64,000 bases of DNA from Elysia chlorotica. Taxonomy: Eukaryota; Mollusca; Gastropoda; Plakobranchidae. Position 1 is the first letter of the stretch. Every line of letters begins with the position of its first letter. Both the position numbers and the translations under genes were made by a program. Under the pieces are notes generated by a model, which saw only the letters and a list, made by a program, of their open reading frames with translations, was not told the DNA's origin and searched no databases. Positions 1-13,330 of this stretch are shown in pieces. Location: assembly GCA_003991915.1 (NCBI GenBank), contig RQTK01000287.1:286681-350680 (forward strand), written 5' to 3'.

Positions 1-569
1 TAGATCTCCTGTGTAGGGGAATAAATATATTTTGCTTTAGAAAAATGTTTGTAAGAGGTGCAAGATAAAATAATGCAGAGCACATGTGAGGGTTTAATCA
101 GGCACATATTGGATTTTGGTCTCATCAGGTATGCTCTTTAAGTTAAATCATATGAAAAATATCAATCATGGGGGTAATTCTTGAGCCTGAATTGACTTAC
201 ATGTATTACAGCTTATTACAACTAACAAATTTCTCTGTACTTAAGCTTTAGACAGTAATTTGCTTATAAACCAAACTTTCAGATGCTTCATTATGTCCAG
301 CTTACTCTAATTAGTAAGTAAATTACATTTTAATGTAAATATAAATGATTTAGACAAGATGAAATGTTGGAAAAGAAGGCTCAGTGTTCGATGTTTAATG
401 AATAAAATAATTTCAGTACACAGTACTTTAGAAGGATTTTTTTTTTCATATTTCTTAAATTAAAACTTTTAAGTCTTTATTTTGCCTTTTACCATTTAAG
501 TGTTGAATAAATATAAACCAAAGATGTCATAAACATACGCAAAAAATAAAACTGATACCTTTCTTCTAG

Positions 570-2758
570 ATTTGGATGAATGTGCTATTATGAGCAACAA
601 TGACTGTGACCAGCTCTGCACAAATTATGCTGGTGGTTATCAGTGTTCTTGTCATCCTGGATATAAAAGATCTGGAGATCAATGTGTCGGTGAGTCTGTG
701 AGCTTAGTCATAGTCATTAGTCACTTTCAATAATAAAGGAACACAATATTATTGACCAGTTTTCATAAAAGACACAATGTGTCTTGATTATTTTAATTGA
801 AAAAGCTGGTCCAATGTCAGATGTTTTTTGAATGAGGTGAAATAGTTAATATAAAAGTAGTGCAACAGAAAGAGAAATAGGCTAAATTGCAATGAAAATG
901 AGATTATAAGAAAATATTAAACACAATTGATGCAGACCAGGTATAAGTTCTTATTTCTAAGTTTTTGTTTCTTTCTTTATTGGAAGCCATTGGTTAATTT
1001 GCACAGCTATTTTAAGAAGAAATTTTCTTTTTTAGAGTCTCAAATTACGTGGCGTTATTTATATATATATGTTATATATGTTATATTTTTCAACTATTAT
1101 CTTATGGGTCTGACTGAAAAATAAATCTTGAAGAAGGAAAGATCATTAAAATTATACCTTTTAATGAATGTCAGATACTTCACTCAACAAGAATCGATCT
1201 TTTTTTTTTCAAGATGGAAAGTAAAATGATACTTTAAAGAAGTACTTTGACTTCTTGTCTTTAAATGCCAGTGAAAGAAAATGACTTTAAGTCAGCCTGA
1301 TCAGTTTTTGTTCTAGATTCCAGAATATTGAAAATATGAAAACAATTTTAACAAAACTAACTTGATTGTCTTGTTACCTGATAATTTGATTTGAATTTCT
1401 AATTTTACTCAGATGTGGACGAGTGCACTATTAATTCAGATGAGTGTGAACAAGGGTGTGAAAACAGTGAGGGATCTTACAGATGCACATGCCCTGAGGG
1501 TCTCAAGCTCCTTGTTGATGGAGTCAGCTGTGTTGGTATGGAAAATACAAGCACATACCCAACAAACATAGGAAATGATCAACTTTTTGACATTCTATCA
1601 TACATTTGCAAGGCAATGTTTTGTTTAATGAGATGAGATGTGGTAATGATAACAGTCATGACTGCTGGCGGTGGCTGTTGATGCAGTCAGCAGGGACCTT
1701 CTCTGATTTGAGACTGTTACAGCAATTTGGTTTGCAAGCTTAAGGCTTCCAATTCCCTACCACACACTTGATTTACAATTGATATTCGAGATCTGAGATG
1801 ATGACTGAATAATATATGAGTTATATCAAATAAACAAATGATAGAAAAACAGTGTTTTCTAGATGATTCTCTTATTTAAGGTAAGATACAAACAATTTTT
1901 AAAAAACTGTTTCGAGAGAAGATTTTGTTGATGTTGCTTGTAAAGTTGTGTATAGCAATTTTACGTATAATAGAGGTTTAACTCCACACATGTGCCCCTA
2001 AATATTATTTTTGGGCTCTGACTCACTAATATCAATAAAAATGTTACAGAACAAATTTCTCTTCATTTTTTTGTATTATTGTATGAAAGTTTGTTCACTA
2101 ACTCTCTCATAATTTTTATTTTCAGTGGAAGATGCATGTGTTACAAGAACAGATTGTTCACACACTTGTGCAATTGTGAATGACACAGAGACTTGTTTCT
2201 GCCCAAGGGGAAGAGCTCTTGATGTGGATGGTGCCACATGCATTGGTAAGTGTGACTTGATTTGAGTATTATAAGTGAACAACAACCAAGCCAAAGGTAA
2301 ATGCATTATTTCAGATTTTCATATTGAAAGAAAGATATACCAGCTATGATGTTGAGACAATATTTGAAGAAAACAAACCTACCACTACGAAAGCAACTTT
2401 TTTATATACATCTAGATATGTGGACTTTTGTTTAAAATTTAAGAGGTATTTAATTGGACTTTACAACAGGATTATTTTGTTTCAAAATCATGAAATTGCT
2501 TCCATACTTTGAAGCTCCTCTCAAAGGTTTTTCAAAGTTAGACAAAAGTCGCACTCATACCGCAGTCCTAAGGAATTTTGCAAAAGAGCATTATCATCAT
2601 TTGCACTTATCAATACTATTTTATTATTCTTGCAGATATTGATCTTTGTGCTGGAGCTCCCTGTGTCAGCATATGCAATGAGACACTAAATGGTACCAGC
2701 TTTGAATGCTCCTGTGTTCCTGGACAGCAACTGACCAATGATGGCTTTAACTGCTCTG
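570..2758 (+). CDS. Four phase 1-1 exons, each one EGF-like domain
   Basis: Exons 570-689, 1413-1535, 2126-2245 and 2636-2758 each encode one six-cysteine EGF unit of 40-41 residues and begin and end in phase 1, the usual pattern for shuffled EGF exons. The first two open with D-x-D-E-C and have the aromatic residue before the fifth cysteine that marks calcium-binding EGF domains. The third (VEDAC start) and fourth (DIDLC start) keep the cysteines but lack parts of the calcium signature. All have clear acceptors and GT donors (gtgagt, gtatgg, gtaagt, gtgtgt). Confidence 0.88.
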
Positions 2759-5700
2759 GTGTGTAAATATTACAAAACATTTGTTTTTATCAATATTTCA
2801 GAGGCCTAAGTGTTTATTATAACAGACTTCCTTTTTTTGTTACGCCATTACCATTTAAATATATTTTTATTGATTTGTTCAATCTGATTTGCGTACTCAA
2901 AATTTATATATAAAAACAACGTAATATTTTTTAAATTTATAATTCATGCACATTTCATTAATTAAATAACAGTATTTTTTGTAAAAAATAAATACTTTGG
3001 ATGGAACATTATAAAAATTTACCAGGGGCCTTAATGTAATGGTGAAGGTTATTAAGAATAATTAACTTAATGCATATTTCTTTGCAATTATTTGTTTGAT
3101 GTTGCAAAATATTAGTTTTATTAAAAGTTAAACTTTAATTACATGTGCATGCACATTTTCTTTAGTTCTTAAACTAGTGGGTCTTTCAAGAGTGCAAAGT
3201 TATCATTATCAAATAGTGTGATCCATAAATCTGGCTCAGAATATATGCCTTTTAAAATTAAATACTTTCAATGGCAATAAGTATTGGCAATTTGTTTTTG
3301 TCAAATAAAAAAAATTGAAACAGTGTTGGCAATTGCTAAAGATGAATATTCATCTGATAGTATGCCTATATGTACTCTGATTTTATCCATCAAAGTTCAT
3401 GGTCCATGATTTTTCTACGTGTAGACGTAGATTTATTACATGGTATTTTTAACAACGCATGATATGGCCATTAATATTTATTAACTTTTAAATAATTTTC
3501 ATCATTTTTCTGTTTTTCTTAATGCTTAAACAGACAATAACCAGTAACTTGAGTAAAATTTTTATTGAAAAAGATAATTATTAAAGGCTTCCACTCTACT
3601 TTTGGTAGATTGTGTTGAAGGAAGCTACGGAACTGAGTGCTCACAACAGTGCAGCTGTAATACCTTTGGTACAGCCTCTTGTGATAAGGTGTGTGATATT
3701 ACTTATACATCAAAGACAAATGTTTTTTTTTTGTCTTGGTGAGTGCTTACAACTGTAAACTAAAAATAGCAAAATATGTTTTACAGTCTCGACAAAAACT
3801 CTTGACATGCAGCAGGTTTACTTTTCAGTCATAAATCTTGCTACTGTATAAATAATTGTATGCAGCATGCTGTTGATGTAAATGCTTTTAAGAAAGGAAA
3901 GTGACAGCATTAGTGCCCATCATTTTAGTGTTATTTTAGTTGTTTCATTTCAGTTGATCATGGATTTTTTTCCACAGTGAGCAATAGTGGCATGGGCCAA
4001 TGCAGCTGGTAGCCTAAATATCAAATTTTTTTACTAGTATCTTTTCTGTGCAGGAAAATGGTGTTTTGATAGAATCCCTAACAAAGCAGATAAGGAAAAT
4101 TTGTCAAAAGACAATATGTACTAAAGTTGATATAATTCCAATTTGTTGCACGTTTTTACATGAGCTAAACTTTTAGTGACACTATTGATGAATCTTGTGA
4201 AAAGTATGTGTTATTTGCTAAGATTTATGTTTAATCCTAACATTAACACCTGGAGTTTTGATAAGTTTGCGCAATATCGAGTGCTTACTTATCTCTCTGA
4301 AAAAACAGTAAATTGGACATCTGTTCTTTGCAACATTTATAATGGCTTTATTTGAAATATGTCTTACTCTTAGGTGTTTTTTTTTTATTACAAGCCCAAA
4401 ACTAACTCGTTTTTTACAATTCAGTAATTTTTAAAGAACCATTTTACAAGGTTGTATTTCTATAGTTCCTTTTTTATTGCTTGTGCCAAAAATACATTGC
4501 TATCATTTTAGTATCTTATTTCAACCTTATATTAAACTTATCCATCTCAATAATATTCTTAGGTTACTGGAACCTGTACTTGTATTGCTGGCTGGGGTGG
4601 AGTTGATTGTGCAACAGATCTTGATGAGTGTTCCGACAACTCGCATAATTGTTCATCTAAACCTTACTCGACCTGCGAGAATACACCTGGTAGCTTTGTC
4701 TGCAAATGTGATGATGGATACTTCACTGAAAATGGGCAATGTTCTGGTAAAAAAAACAATTGCCAAAAAAATTAGAAAAGCAAAACAAAGGTGCTTTTAC
4801 AATTTAAGATTGACATATCTGTTTAATTAAAAGGTGGGTGGGTGTATTTTTAAAGTATTGTCTGCTAAGAAGGGATCATACTTTTTTTTTCTTTTCAGAA
4901 TTAATAGTGTTGTAGTTTGATTTTTTTCTTTTTTTAAAATTAATTTCAAAACAATAAACTCATTGAAATAAAAAAACACAAGATTCTTTTATGCTTTTTC
5001 ATATGCAATATTGGAAAAATTACAATACGATTTATTATAGCAAAGCTTTGAGTATGCATAGAGAAAGCAAAATAATTACCTTGAGACCTTCTATGATTTG
5101 GTAATTATCATTTTTTTGTGCTATCAAATACCATAATTAAAGAAGAGTGAGTTAAAAGACATTTCTCTACTGCTCTTATTTAAATCAGTCAAGGCGCTGT
5201 GTTTTTCAGATCATCAATTTAACAATTGATATTATAAATAAGTAACCGATTTCACATTTCTTTTTTGCTTATCTAAAAATCCAGAGATCTCTTTGCAGCT
5301 AAACCTTTTAATAAAACGTTTTTGTCAGATTTTATTTTTTATGCAGTGTAATATTTTTTGGTTCTTTTTAAGAGGAGCTTACTCAAGTCTAAGGCATCAG
5401 CCATTTGTTGTTTTTTTTTTTTTAGTTTCCTTTGTGCCCAGCAAATTCTGATTTAATGAAAAGACATTTTGATTTGTTTTCCATGTTTCCTTCAAAAAGC
5501 CACAGGAGACTTCAGTGCAGTTTGAAACAATTAAAGACTTTCCATGTTTTTCTTTTTCTTTACTCTCTTTATCAAGCATGCCAAGTATTCACCTTTGGTG
5601 ATGAGTGTGCAGGTTTATGTGACTGCAGCAGAGACTACAGCTCTGGTTGTGATGCAGTGACTGGCGCCTGCATCTGTAACTCTGGCTGGTCTGGGGCTAG

Positions 5701-8700
5701 CTGTAATACAGATATAGATGAGTGCTCTGTCGCAAACAACTGTACTGCAGCCAACAGGACTCACTGGGTACATAAGGATATTAATCATAATGAAGATACA
5801 GAAGTAATATTGCTTTGCCATAGATTTTTAGTTAAGTGATCAGTTTTAAAAAAAAAATGTTTAACTTTGAACTGAGTTTTGTTTTCTCGTTTATCTATTT
5901 TATAACTCTGTAGTATTTTGAACGGTATTGAGGCTTGAACTTATTTTAAGTATATTTTCTTTCATTATTTTCAAATATAAGATTTCACAGATATGTTTAA
6001 ATAACACCTGTTGCTTTCAGCATTTTGATGGCAAAAGTTTTTAATTGGATATAAATACACTCAACTCACTATGCTCTTTCTCATAGTTACTAATGAGGTT
6101 ATTTTTAGAAAGTATCTATTCTAGTTGTGGTTTGAAAAATGTGCCTTTACACATCAATAATTTTTCCTTCCTAACCACAAAACTCACATAAAAAACGTTT
6201 TTTTTCCCTACATAATTTTTACAGATCTGTGCTAACACACCAGGCTCTTTTTCGTGCCAGTGTGATGAAGGATATCAAGACTCTAATGATGAATGCATTG
6301 GTATACAATAAATCTGTTTTTATTGCCGACTTATAAGTTTCTCCGATTTTCGAAGTTACCTAAGTTTTCCACCGAAAGATCTTGAATTATGTGGGTAGAG
6401 TACCTAGTTTCAAGTACATCTTTTGAAATTTTCTAACGTTTTTTGTAGGTTTTTTTTTTATATAGTTTTTACAAGATTTCAAGCTACTAATTTTTTAATA
6501 AGCAGTTTTTCCAGAAAGAAGAGATACATTTTAAGTGTCCATGTTCTCTATCTTCTAATACTTTCTTTTTTATGTTAATGATTTCAAAATGTTTTGTTTG
6601 TGTGTGTCCATATCATTATGTTCTTTTATTCTATTTATCTATAATATATTTGTGCCTAGCATTTCTGTTATATCTCATTGCATGTATCAGATTTTGGAAT
6701 CTTTTTTTTTAATTGAGTAAAATATGAGAAAAGTTTAATAATAATTATTATGAACTACTAATAAGAAAAACAAACTGCACACAAAACAAAAGGAGAATAT
6801 TCTCATTATTTCCCAAGTGAATTGAATTTCCATCATAAAATAACAAATTATATTTCAAATTAAATAAGAAAGTAGTTCAATATTACTTGTAGTTAGGATT
6901 TTTGTTTTGTTTTTTTGTAGTTTTTTTTTAAACACATTCTCTTCATCTTTACCTTCATTTTAAGATGTAAATTCACGCAGAAAAAACATTCCATTGTCTT
7001 TACAGATGTAGACGAGTGTGCAGCAGACTTTACAAATTTATGTAATCAGAACTGTACCAACACTGTTGGGAACTACACTTGTTCGTGTAACTCAGGCTAT
7101 GTGTTAGCATCAGACAGAAGGACATGTGAAGGTGAGAGACACAATATATGAACCAAGTTTGCCTGAACAACAGCCATCTATTATAGTTTTGAAAATTTCT
7201 TGTTACTGTCTGCCACCATATTGTTCAGAAGTACGTGTGTATATTATAAGATTTAGAAAGGAAACTATCTGTTGAGTATAATTAGACATTTTTTTTCATA
7301 TCAATTAATCAATGCCCTGCATCACATTTTTATGACTCATCTTTTTGTATGCTATATATTTCATTCAGAAACGATTAAATTGTTGTTCTTTTAACTTTTT
7401 TAGAGAAACATTCTATACAGGTGCAGTCACATCATCAATTACAAAAGTATTTAAACTTAGAATTTGTTCTTGTTCTTTAAAAAATATTTTGTAAAAATAA
7501 TAATCTGCCCGAGTATAAGTTTTCCTACACTGGGAAATGGTGGCATACAGCTTATTTCCACTTTATCAAGTTTAACATTGTACAGCTCATAGCCCAAGTA
7601 CTGGTGATTTAGTACATCTATCCATGTTCACAAAGTTTTTTCATCATCCTATTTTGTATTACAACCTATTCACTTCATCATTTCCTTTTGATTTCTGACC
7701 AGATGAGGATGAGTGTTCCTCAGGGCAGCATAGCTGTGAAGACATTTGTTCCAACGTTGAACCCTCCTACACTTGTTCCTGCCAATCAGGGCGAGAGCTT
7801 GACACTGATGACAAAAGCTGTTACAGTAGGTTTTCCATGAGAACAATTCTTTAAGATTTAATGTTAAATATGATGGCTGTAAGAATATAGCATCTCTCTA
7901 GTCATGAGAATAAACATGATTCATAGTCATAGCAAATAAAAACCACAAGTCATAATGTCAATGTCGACTCTGACAGTGGCAATAGGAAGGAGATTGAGAG
8001 ACTTTTGAGATGTGGACATGCAGAAATTATGCTGATTTTTTTAAAATCAACTGCAGAAATTATCAAAAAGCTACGTTTTAGTTCAATAGAAATTATCATT
8101 GTTGTTAGGAAAAGGAAAAGCATATTTTTTTTTCATACCAGAAGAAATGACAACTTAAAAAAGAAGATCATTGCATGAAAGATAGATACTAAACTTGTCT
8201 GTAGTAGTTGAAGAATGAACTACACACAGTTAAATAATATTGATTGTAGTGGTGAGCGAAAACCTCCAAAATTTCTTTGGTTTTAAGTACTGTACAGTCT
8301 TCAGTAATATCAATATAATTGCAAGTTAATTGTAAAGGCAACAAAAAAACAACAAATAAAAATATTTTTCCTGGAATGAGCATTATTGTCTCTTACTAAA
8401 AATAATCATTTTTAGATATTAAAAAAAAATTCTGATTGCAAAGCAGTTGCACTACTAAAATGACAAAACACCATGAATATTGCTCCTTTCCTCAGCTGCT
8501 TTCACAACCTCTAGCACAGTAACCCTGGTAGATCTTGATGCCACAGGTCTCAACCTAAGGGAAAAATTGGGAGATGATTTTAGGAACATGGTGGCTCTTG
8601 TGCAACCAGAGGTGACTTTAAATCATTTTTATGCATCTAAAGTAAATGTAGTGATGGAAATAAGGAATTTCATTGTATTTTACAATGTTTGTTTTTACTT

Positions 8701-11700
8701 TTGTTATTGTTATTTTGTGCGTTGGCTTTTAGACTTAAAAAATAATATTTCTATTTGTGTTATAATATTTGCTCGTATGATGAGTCATAGTAATGAGAGC
8801 AATATTAATAATTTTCCCCTTAAATATTTTTTTCTATTCATGGTATTAAATGTATCAAATGAGATGAAGCACTGAAGTCAATTCCGTTTTGTTTTGTATT
8901 GATGATATTGATATATCAATTTATTAAAGTAAGATATTAATGCTCCTTTGCATATTGAATTTTTTTTTTTTTTAACACAAGTTTAATAATAATGGTACAA
9001 ACTTGTTATACTCTATGGGTAATTCTCACACACACAGGTGTCTGTAACTATTGTATATATTGGGAAAATTATTATGCATGCCTAAATTTTTATTTTGCTT
9101 TTTCAGCTCTTAAACCATTTCAGAGAGTACGCTAGTGGTGTGACAAAGATTACTATCAACGAACTTAGGTTTGTGTGTTCGTTAATTTTTTAACAACAAA
9201 TTAATACTTCTGAAAAAACAATGTTTTTTAGATATTTTTTTCTCCTCTTTTTCAGCAGTGTCATTGTAAAATGGGTAACATAAATTCTTGTTAAGATTTT
9301 AGAAAATCATTTTTGATTATTGAATACAAAGATATAATTAGTAATAAATTACTGAAAAGCACACATCTTCACTGGTATCTGTATTATTGTACAAATTCTC
9401 TCTTTGCATTTTGATGCATTCTTGCTTATATGCCCAAATGGCTGTTTTAAATTCAGGCCTGTTGCAGGAAATGAAATTAGAAGAAGGAATGTGCATAATG
9501 TACCTGAAACACAGGTGCCAAGCAGGCATAGGTGGTATCACTGGGCTTTCATTCAGCAAATGAGAGTTGAAGTCCACGATAGGGGAAATTCATTTGGTCC
9601 ACTACTGTTTGGATCAATGTCTGTATAATGTGGTGGACTGATACAGAAGTGCTGGTACCCTGGCGCTGCCTTTATTTGGTAGCATATACAATTGTTAGAC
9701 ATAAGTTGTGGAAGCCGTCCCCTTTGTCGTCTAGTTGATGATATTGGAAATTAATAAACCAACCAACCAACCAACCTGAAATACACGATTTTAGATTGAA
9801 AGTGCCTGTTGAGTTTAGATATGAAGCTTTCTCTTTCTTCTTGTTTACTTTCTTCATTTTAATGACACAAAGCCTGTTTAAAATGTAATGCCTGTCAATT
9901 GTGTTATCTACTACAGAGCAGGAAGTGTGATTGTGGACTTCACCACAGTAATCAATTCAGAAACAACAGACAATGCTGAGAGTAGCGTAGCAGATGCTTT
10001 GGTTGCCTTGGCAACAAATGGTATCACAATAAATGGAACATACACTACAGCTGAAGTTGTCATAGGAAGCCTTGTTGGTATGAATTAAATAAAATCACTC
10101 CCATTGTCGCAAAATTAAAGCAGTTATTAAAATCTTCTTGAGATCATTCTTAAGTAAATACAGGTACTTGCAATAGTGTAATTATATAATTTATTAAACT
10201 TCCTATGCATTGAAGCAGAATTTTATTTTTCGCAAATTTTAAGGTGTTTTTTTTTTCTTTGGCTTTTTATTGCTTATATAAATTGTTATAAGCACCGGCT
10301 ACCACAGACAAATTTATTTTATCTCATTATATAGAGCATGAGTCACATGATGGACACATCCGAACATGCTTTCTATTGTTACTGCCCTTTTTGAACAACA
10401 TAATAAAATCTTTAATGACTTTTTAAAAATTGTAATGAATTTGGAGTTCTACTTGCCATCATCATTCACAGTAACGAGCAGTACAGACAAGTGCGAGATA
10501 ATGGCAGTATTGAATGCTTGTGATGATGACCAAGTATGCCTCATATCAGAATCTGGATCTGCTTTCTGTTCAAGGTACGGGTAAACTCAGGGAGGCATTT
10601 TTATTTATCTTTGTATTACTGGTCGTGGTGGGCTTTTAGAGATGCAGACAGACAGACAAGAGTGAGATACAGATGGAGAGGGAGAAATAGAGAAAGAGGT
10701 AAGGAGAGAAGATGGAAAGTAGAACAAAAAAAGGAGAGGGCACTGTTCTTGAAACCAGTTCAAAAAAGAGGGAGGCGCTAAGTAATGGCACGGATGGTCG
10801 ATCAAGAGAACAAACCATAGAAAATACCTAATGCATGTACTATAGACTGGTGTAATGACTGGAAAGGGTCAACAGACTTCCCTGAAATGGACAGTTAACA
10901 CAGCATAATCAAAGAAACTAAACTAACAGCTGATATCGTGATCTATTCACAATCCCATACAAAAAGAGAACCATACCTAAAAAAGAGATACCTGACCAAA
11001 GAGCTTCAAGATGCCTGTTACAAAGCTAGGTGATGTCTATCTAGGTGGGTGCCAGAGAGTTCATAGGGTCATCAGCCCACGACCCTCTGAGTAAGCTCTC
11101 AATATTTGGCAATAGGAGAACAAAAGCTGTAAAGCTACTCACTGAGATAGCCTTAAAGGTTTGCCTTGGAGAAGGAGAAATGAGGTGTTGCATAATGATT
11201 AAAAATTGGATTAGGAACTTAACCAAGTTGAGGATGGGGATTTGAATCAAAAGAAAGAAGAAAAAGATGGCATGGAGACACTTGGGAAACATGACCAGGA
11301 GTAGACCGAACGCCTAAAAGTTCCAGGAGTTAAGGGTCAAAACACTTTCTATAAGACAGGTTTCTTCTCTACTCTCTGATCTATCTCCCTAGTGATATTC
11401 TACACTGGGAGAGAGGTAGCTGTCCATGTTGATTGGACATGAGACATTTCGACTAAAGGGGGATGATTTAACAAAGCTATTATGATTAATGTATTTTCTT
11501 AAGCATTTCAAGGTTTTGCTCCCAAGAGTCTATATTAAAATCGATACTTTTGGCTGTTTGTTTGTCTATGTGTTAGTTAATGCTATTATTACCGACATAA
11601 GGACAATAATTAATGTATTAGTTCAAACTATTGCATACTTTATGCCCTTGCTCTGGGACAACTTGATTTTAATTCCAAATAATGCAAGCAGAACAATGGC

Positions 11701-12484
11701 TTTCAATTAGTTTTGAATACCAGTACGCGTAAATGCATGCTTTTTTGTGAATATTCCAAATAACATTCTTTTTTAAATTTTTTTCCATTGCAGCTCTTCA
11801 GATGGTAAGTAATGTTAGTTTAAAAAATTATACGGAACAGATTTTATGAAATCTCCCTTGAAATGAATCACATAGGTTGCTAATAAGACTACACAATAGC
11901 CATCAGGTAAGATGTCTCTGAAAAGAAGCAATATTGATAAGGTAATGAATGGTATAAAACTTATTTATAGAGCTTAGTTTGTTAGTTTATTAATGTCCAA
12001 TGCCAAAAACTAGACTATTTTTGGATAGGTCCACAGACTATTGTCTGACAATTATAAATGCTGCCACACAGATCTGGAATACCATGAGTTCTGTCTCAGG
12101 GATCACTTTTCACTGGAATTTCTAGCGGCATAAAAAGATTGCGTCGGATAAATCACTAGCAATAATTGTATTCGTAAATAGATTTGCTAAACTAGTTATT
12201 GTGTACATGTTGGACAAATTGCCTTGAAAATAATTTAAATGGCTGATAATGTTCTTTATCCTATCTAGATGACCTAGACATTGGACTCATTGTTGGACTG
12301 TCTGTAGGACTACCTCTTGCTGCAATTGCAGCTGGCGCCATTGTAGTAGCCATTTGGTACAAGAAGAAGTACAAAGGCCAGAAAAGGTAATGGCACAAAA
12401 AAGCTTCAGTTGAAATTAGATGAACAATCAGTAAAATTAATATTAAACCTGGATGTTCAAAATATGTCATTCCTTTAATTTATT

Positions 12485-12576
<92 letters not shown>

Positions 12577-12770
12577 CCATTTATAACACCCTTTTCATGT
12601 TACGCATATTTACTCACGTGGGTTTTCTTTTTTTTATCAACAGAGTCAATTCACGAATGGACAACTACAATGACTCTGTGTCTGAAGAAAGGTCTCGAAT
12701 GTCCTCTCCAGACCCGTTTACTCTCTTTAAGACAAATCAGCTCAAAAGCTCACTGATTGAAGTTGATTAA
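570..12770 (+). CDS. Multi-EGF, SEA-domain, single-pass membrane protein (3' part of gene)
   Basis: I do not recognise a named orthologue. Exons, with phases that all join in one frame: 570-689, 1413-1535, 2126-2245, 2636-2758, 3609-3688, 4563-4746, 5577-5767, 6225-6300, 7006-7131, 7703-7825, 8496-8611, 9107-9168, 9917-10077, 10472-10574, 11794-11804, 12269-12386, 12644-12770 (TAA stop). The first exon starts in phase 1, so the gene begins left of the window. Order of parts: four single-exon EGF domains, two pairs of MEGF-type EGF plus calcium-binding EGF, two more EGF domains, a SEA domain, a short 4-cysteine juxtamembrane segment, a transmembrane helix and a basic then Ser-rich tail. The protein should sit in the plasma membrane with EGF repeats outside. 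The GSVIV motif of the SEA domain suggests it is a non-covalent heterodimer after self-cleavage. A matrix, adhesion or receptor role is inference only. Confidence 0.85.
3609..6300 (+). CDS. Two repeated modules: MEGF-type EGF followed by calcium-binding EGF
   Basis: Exons 3609-3688 and 4563-4746 encode a compact EGF of the multiple-EGF/laminin type (YGTECSQQCSC ... CTCIAGWGGVDC), then a DLDEC calcium-binding EGF. Exons 5577-5767 and 6225-6300 encode a second such module (GDECAGLCDC ... CICNSGWSGASC) followed by a DIDEC calcium-binding EGF. The two modules look like an internal duplication, but their introns differ: in the first the intron cuts the MEGF-type unit, in the second it cuts the calcium-binding unit (after CTAANRTHW). 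Phases are 1-0, 0-1, 1-0 and 0-1. Confidence 0.83.
7006..7825 (+). CDS. Two further calcium-binding EGF exons before the SEA domain
   Basis: Exons 7006-7131 (DVDEC start) and 7703-7825 (DEDEC start) each encode a calcium-binding EGF domain in a phase 1-1 exon. The second uses the donor in 'tacagtaggt' (GT at 7826), so its last codon is completed by the next exon, giving a Thr at the junction with the SEA region. Confidence 0.85.
8496..10077 (+). CDS. SEA domain with GSVIV autocleavage-type motif
   Basis: Three exons (8496-8611, 9107-9168, 9917-10077) encode about 110 residues that fit a SEA domain: a first strand (STVTLVDLD), a helix around NLREKLGDDF, a middle helix (LLNHFREYAS), a strand VTKITINELR, then AGSVIVDFTTVI and a final helix rich in Ala and Leu. 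In MUC1-type SEA domains self-cleavage occurs between Gly and Ser of GSVVV; here the motif is GSVIV. The intron between 9168 and 9917 falls inside the Arg codon two residues before the scissile Gly. Cleavage itself is inferred from the motif. Confidence 0.8.
9480..9776 (+). mobile_element. Possible retroelement 3' end with (CCAA)n tail
   Basis: In the intron inside the SEA domain, a less AT-rich stretch ends in AATAAACCAACCAACCAACC (9753-9772). Simple tandem tails of this kind mark some SINE and RTE-like elements. The 5' end is not defined. Confidence 0.3.
10472..11804 (+). CDS. Four-cysteine juxtamembrane exon and an 11-nt microexon
   Basis: Exon 10472-10574 (phase 1 in, 2 out) encodes a short segment with four cysteines (KCEIM, ACDDDQVC, FCS) resembling a reduced EGF unit. 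Exon 11794-11804 is only 11 nt, flanked by a good polypyrimidine-AG acceptor and a consensus gtaagt donor; it is phase 2 in, 1 out and adds Ser-Ser-Ser-Asp. Skipping it would shift the frame before the transmembrane exon, so it is needed in this model. Confidence 0.75.
10630..11470. other. Less AT-rich intron insert in the EGF-SEA gene
   Basis: The intron between the juxtamembrane exon and the microexon contains about 800 bp that is richer in purines and G+C than its flanks. It begins with GACA/GAGA repeats and has no intact frame or terminal repeat. Decayed transposon sequence is likely but unproven. Confidence 0.3.
12269..12770 (+). CDS. Transmembrane helix exon and cytoplasmic tail exon
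   Basis: Exon 12269-12386 encodes an acidic lead (DDLD), about 24 hydrophobic residues (IGLIVGLSVGLPLAAIAAGA and onward) and a basic stop-transfer stretch (WYKKKYKGQKR). This is a type I orientation with a roughly 50-residue tail. Exon 12644-12770 encodes the Ser-rich end of the tail, with acidic-serine patches (NDSVSEERS, SSPDPF), ending IEVD and TAA. The 257-nt intron between them holds an 83-nt (CT)n tract at 12491-12573. Confidence 0.85.
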
Positions 12771-13330
12771 AGATGATTACAAAAGCTTTAAATTTTCCTT
12801 GATCCTGGTTGATCAATATTATTTGGGTTTTTTTTTACATCTACTTCGATTCAACTTTTTATGTCTTTCGGAAGCATAAATGTTGAGGGAGGGAATTGAC
12901 ATTCGTCCCAAATATTGTATATTTAATTACATTTTCATAATGTTTAATTTTCTTTTATATTTTTAATCGCATTGTGCCTTGTGCTTTTAAGAAAAAGAAA
13001 AAACAACAAACACAAAAAAATAGTTTCAGAAGTATGCAGTAATGCACCTGTGAACAATGCCTAGTTGATAAATTTTCTTGACCATGCTAGATATTTGGCT
13101 CAAATTTGTATAAACTGCAGAGAATAGACAATGTTTTAAGAAAAGTTTTCATGATAACATATAGTGTTCTACAAACTCTATCTTTGTCTATGAAAATATT
13201 GATGCCGTTAAACCTTTTTTATAATGTTGAAAATAAAAATCCATTTGCTATTTAAATGTACAAAGGATCCCTTGAGAATTACAAATTTTTGTAAGTTTCC
13301 TAAAGAATAAACCTGTTATAGAGATAGAAC
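12771..13330 (+). other. Probable 3' UTR of the EGF-SEA gene
   Basis: This AT-rich stretch follows the stop codon and has no open frame. AATAAA hexamers at 13232-13237 and 13306-13311 are candidate polyadenylation signals. The true end cannot be fixed without transcripts; later AT-rich hexamers also occur. Confidence 0.45.
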
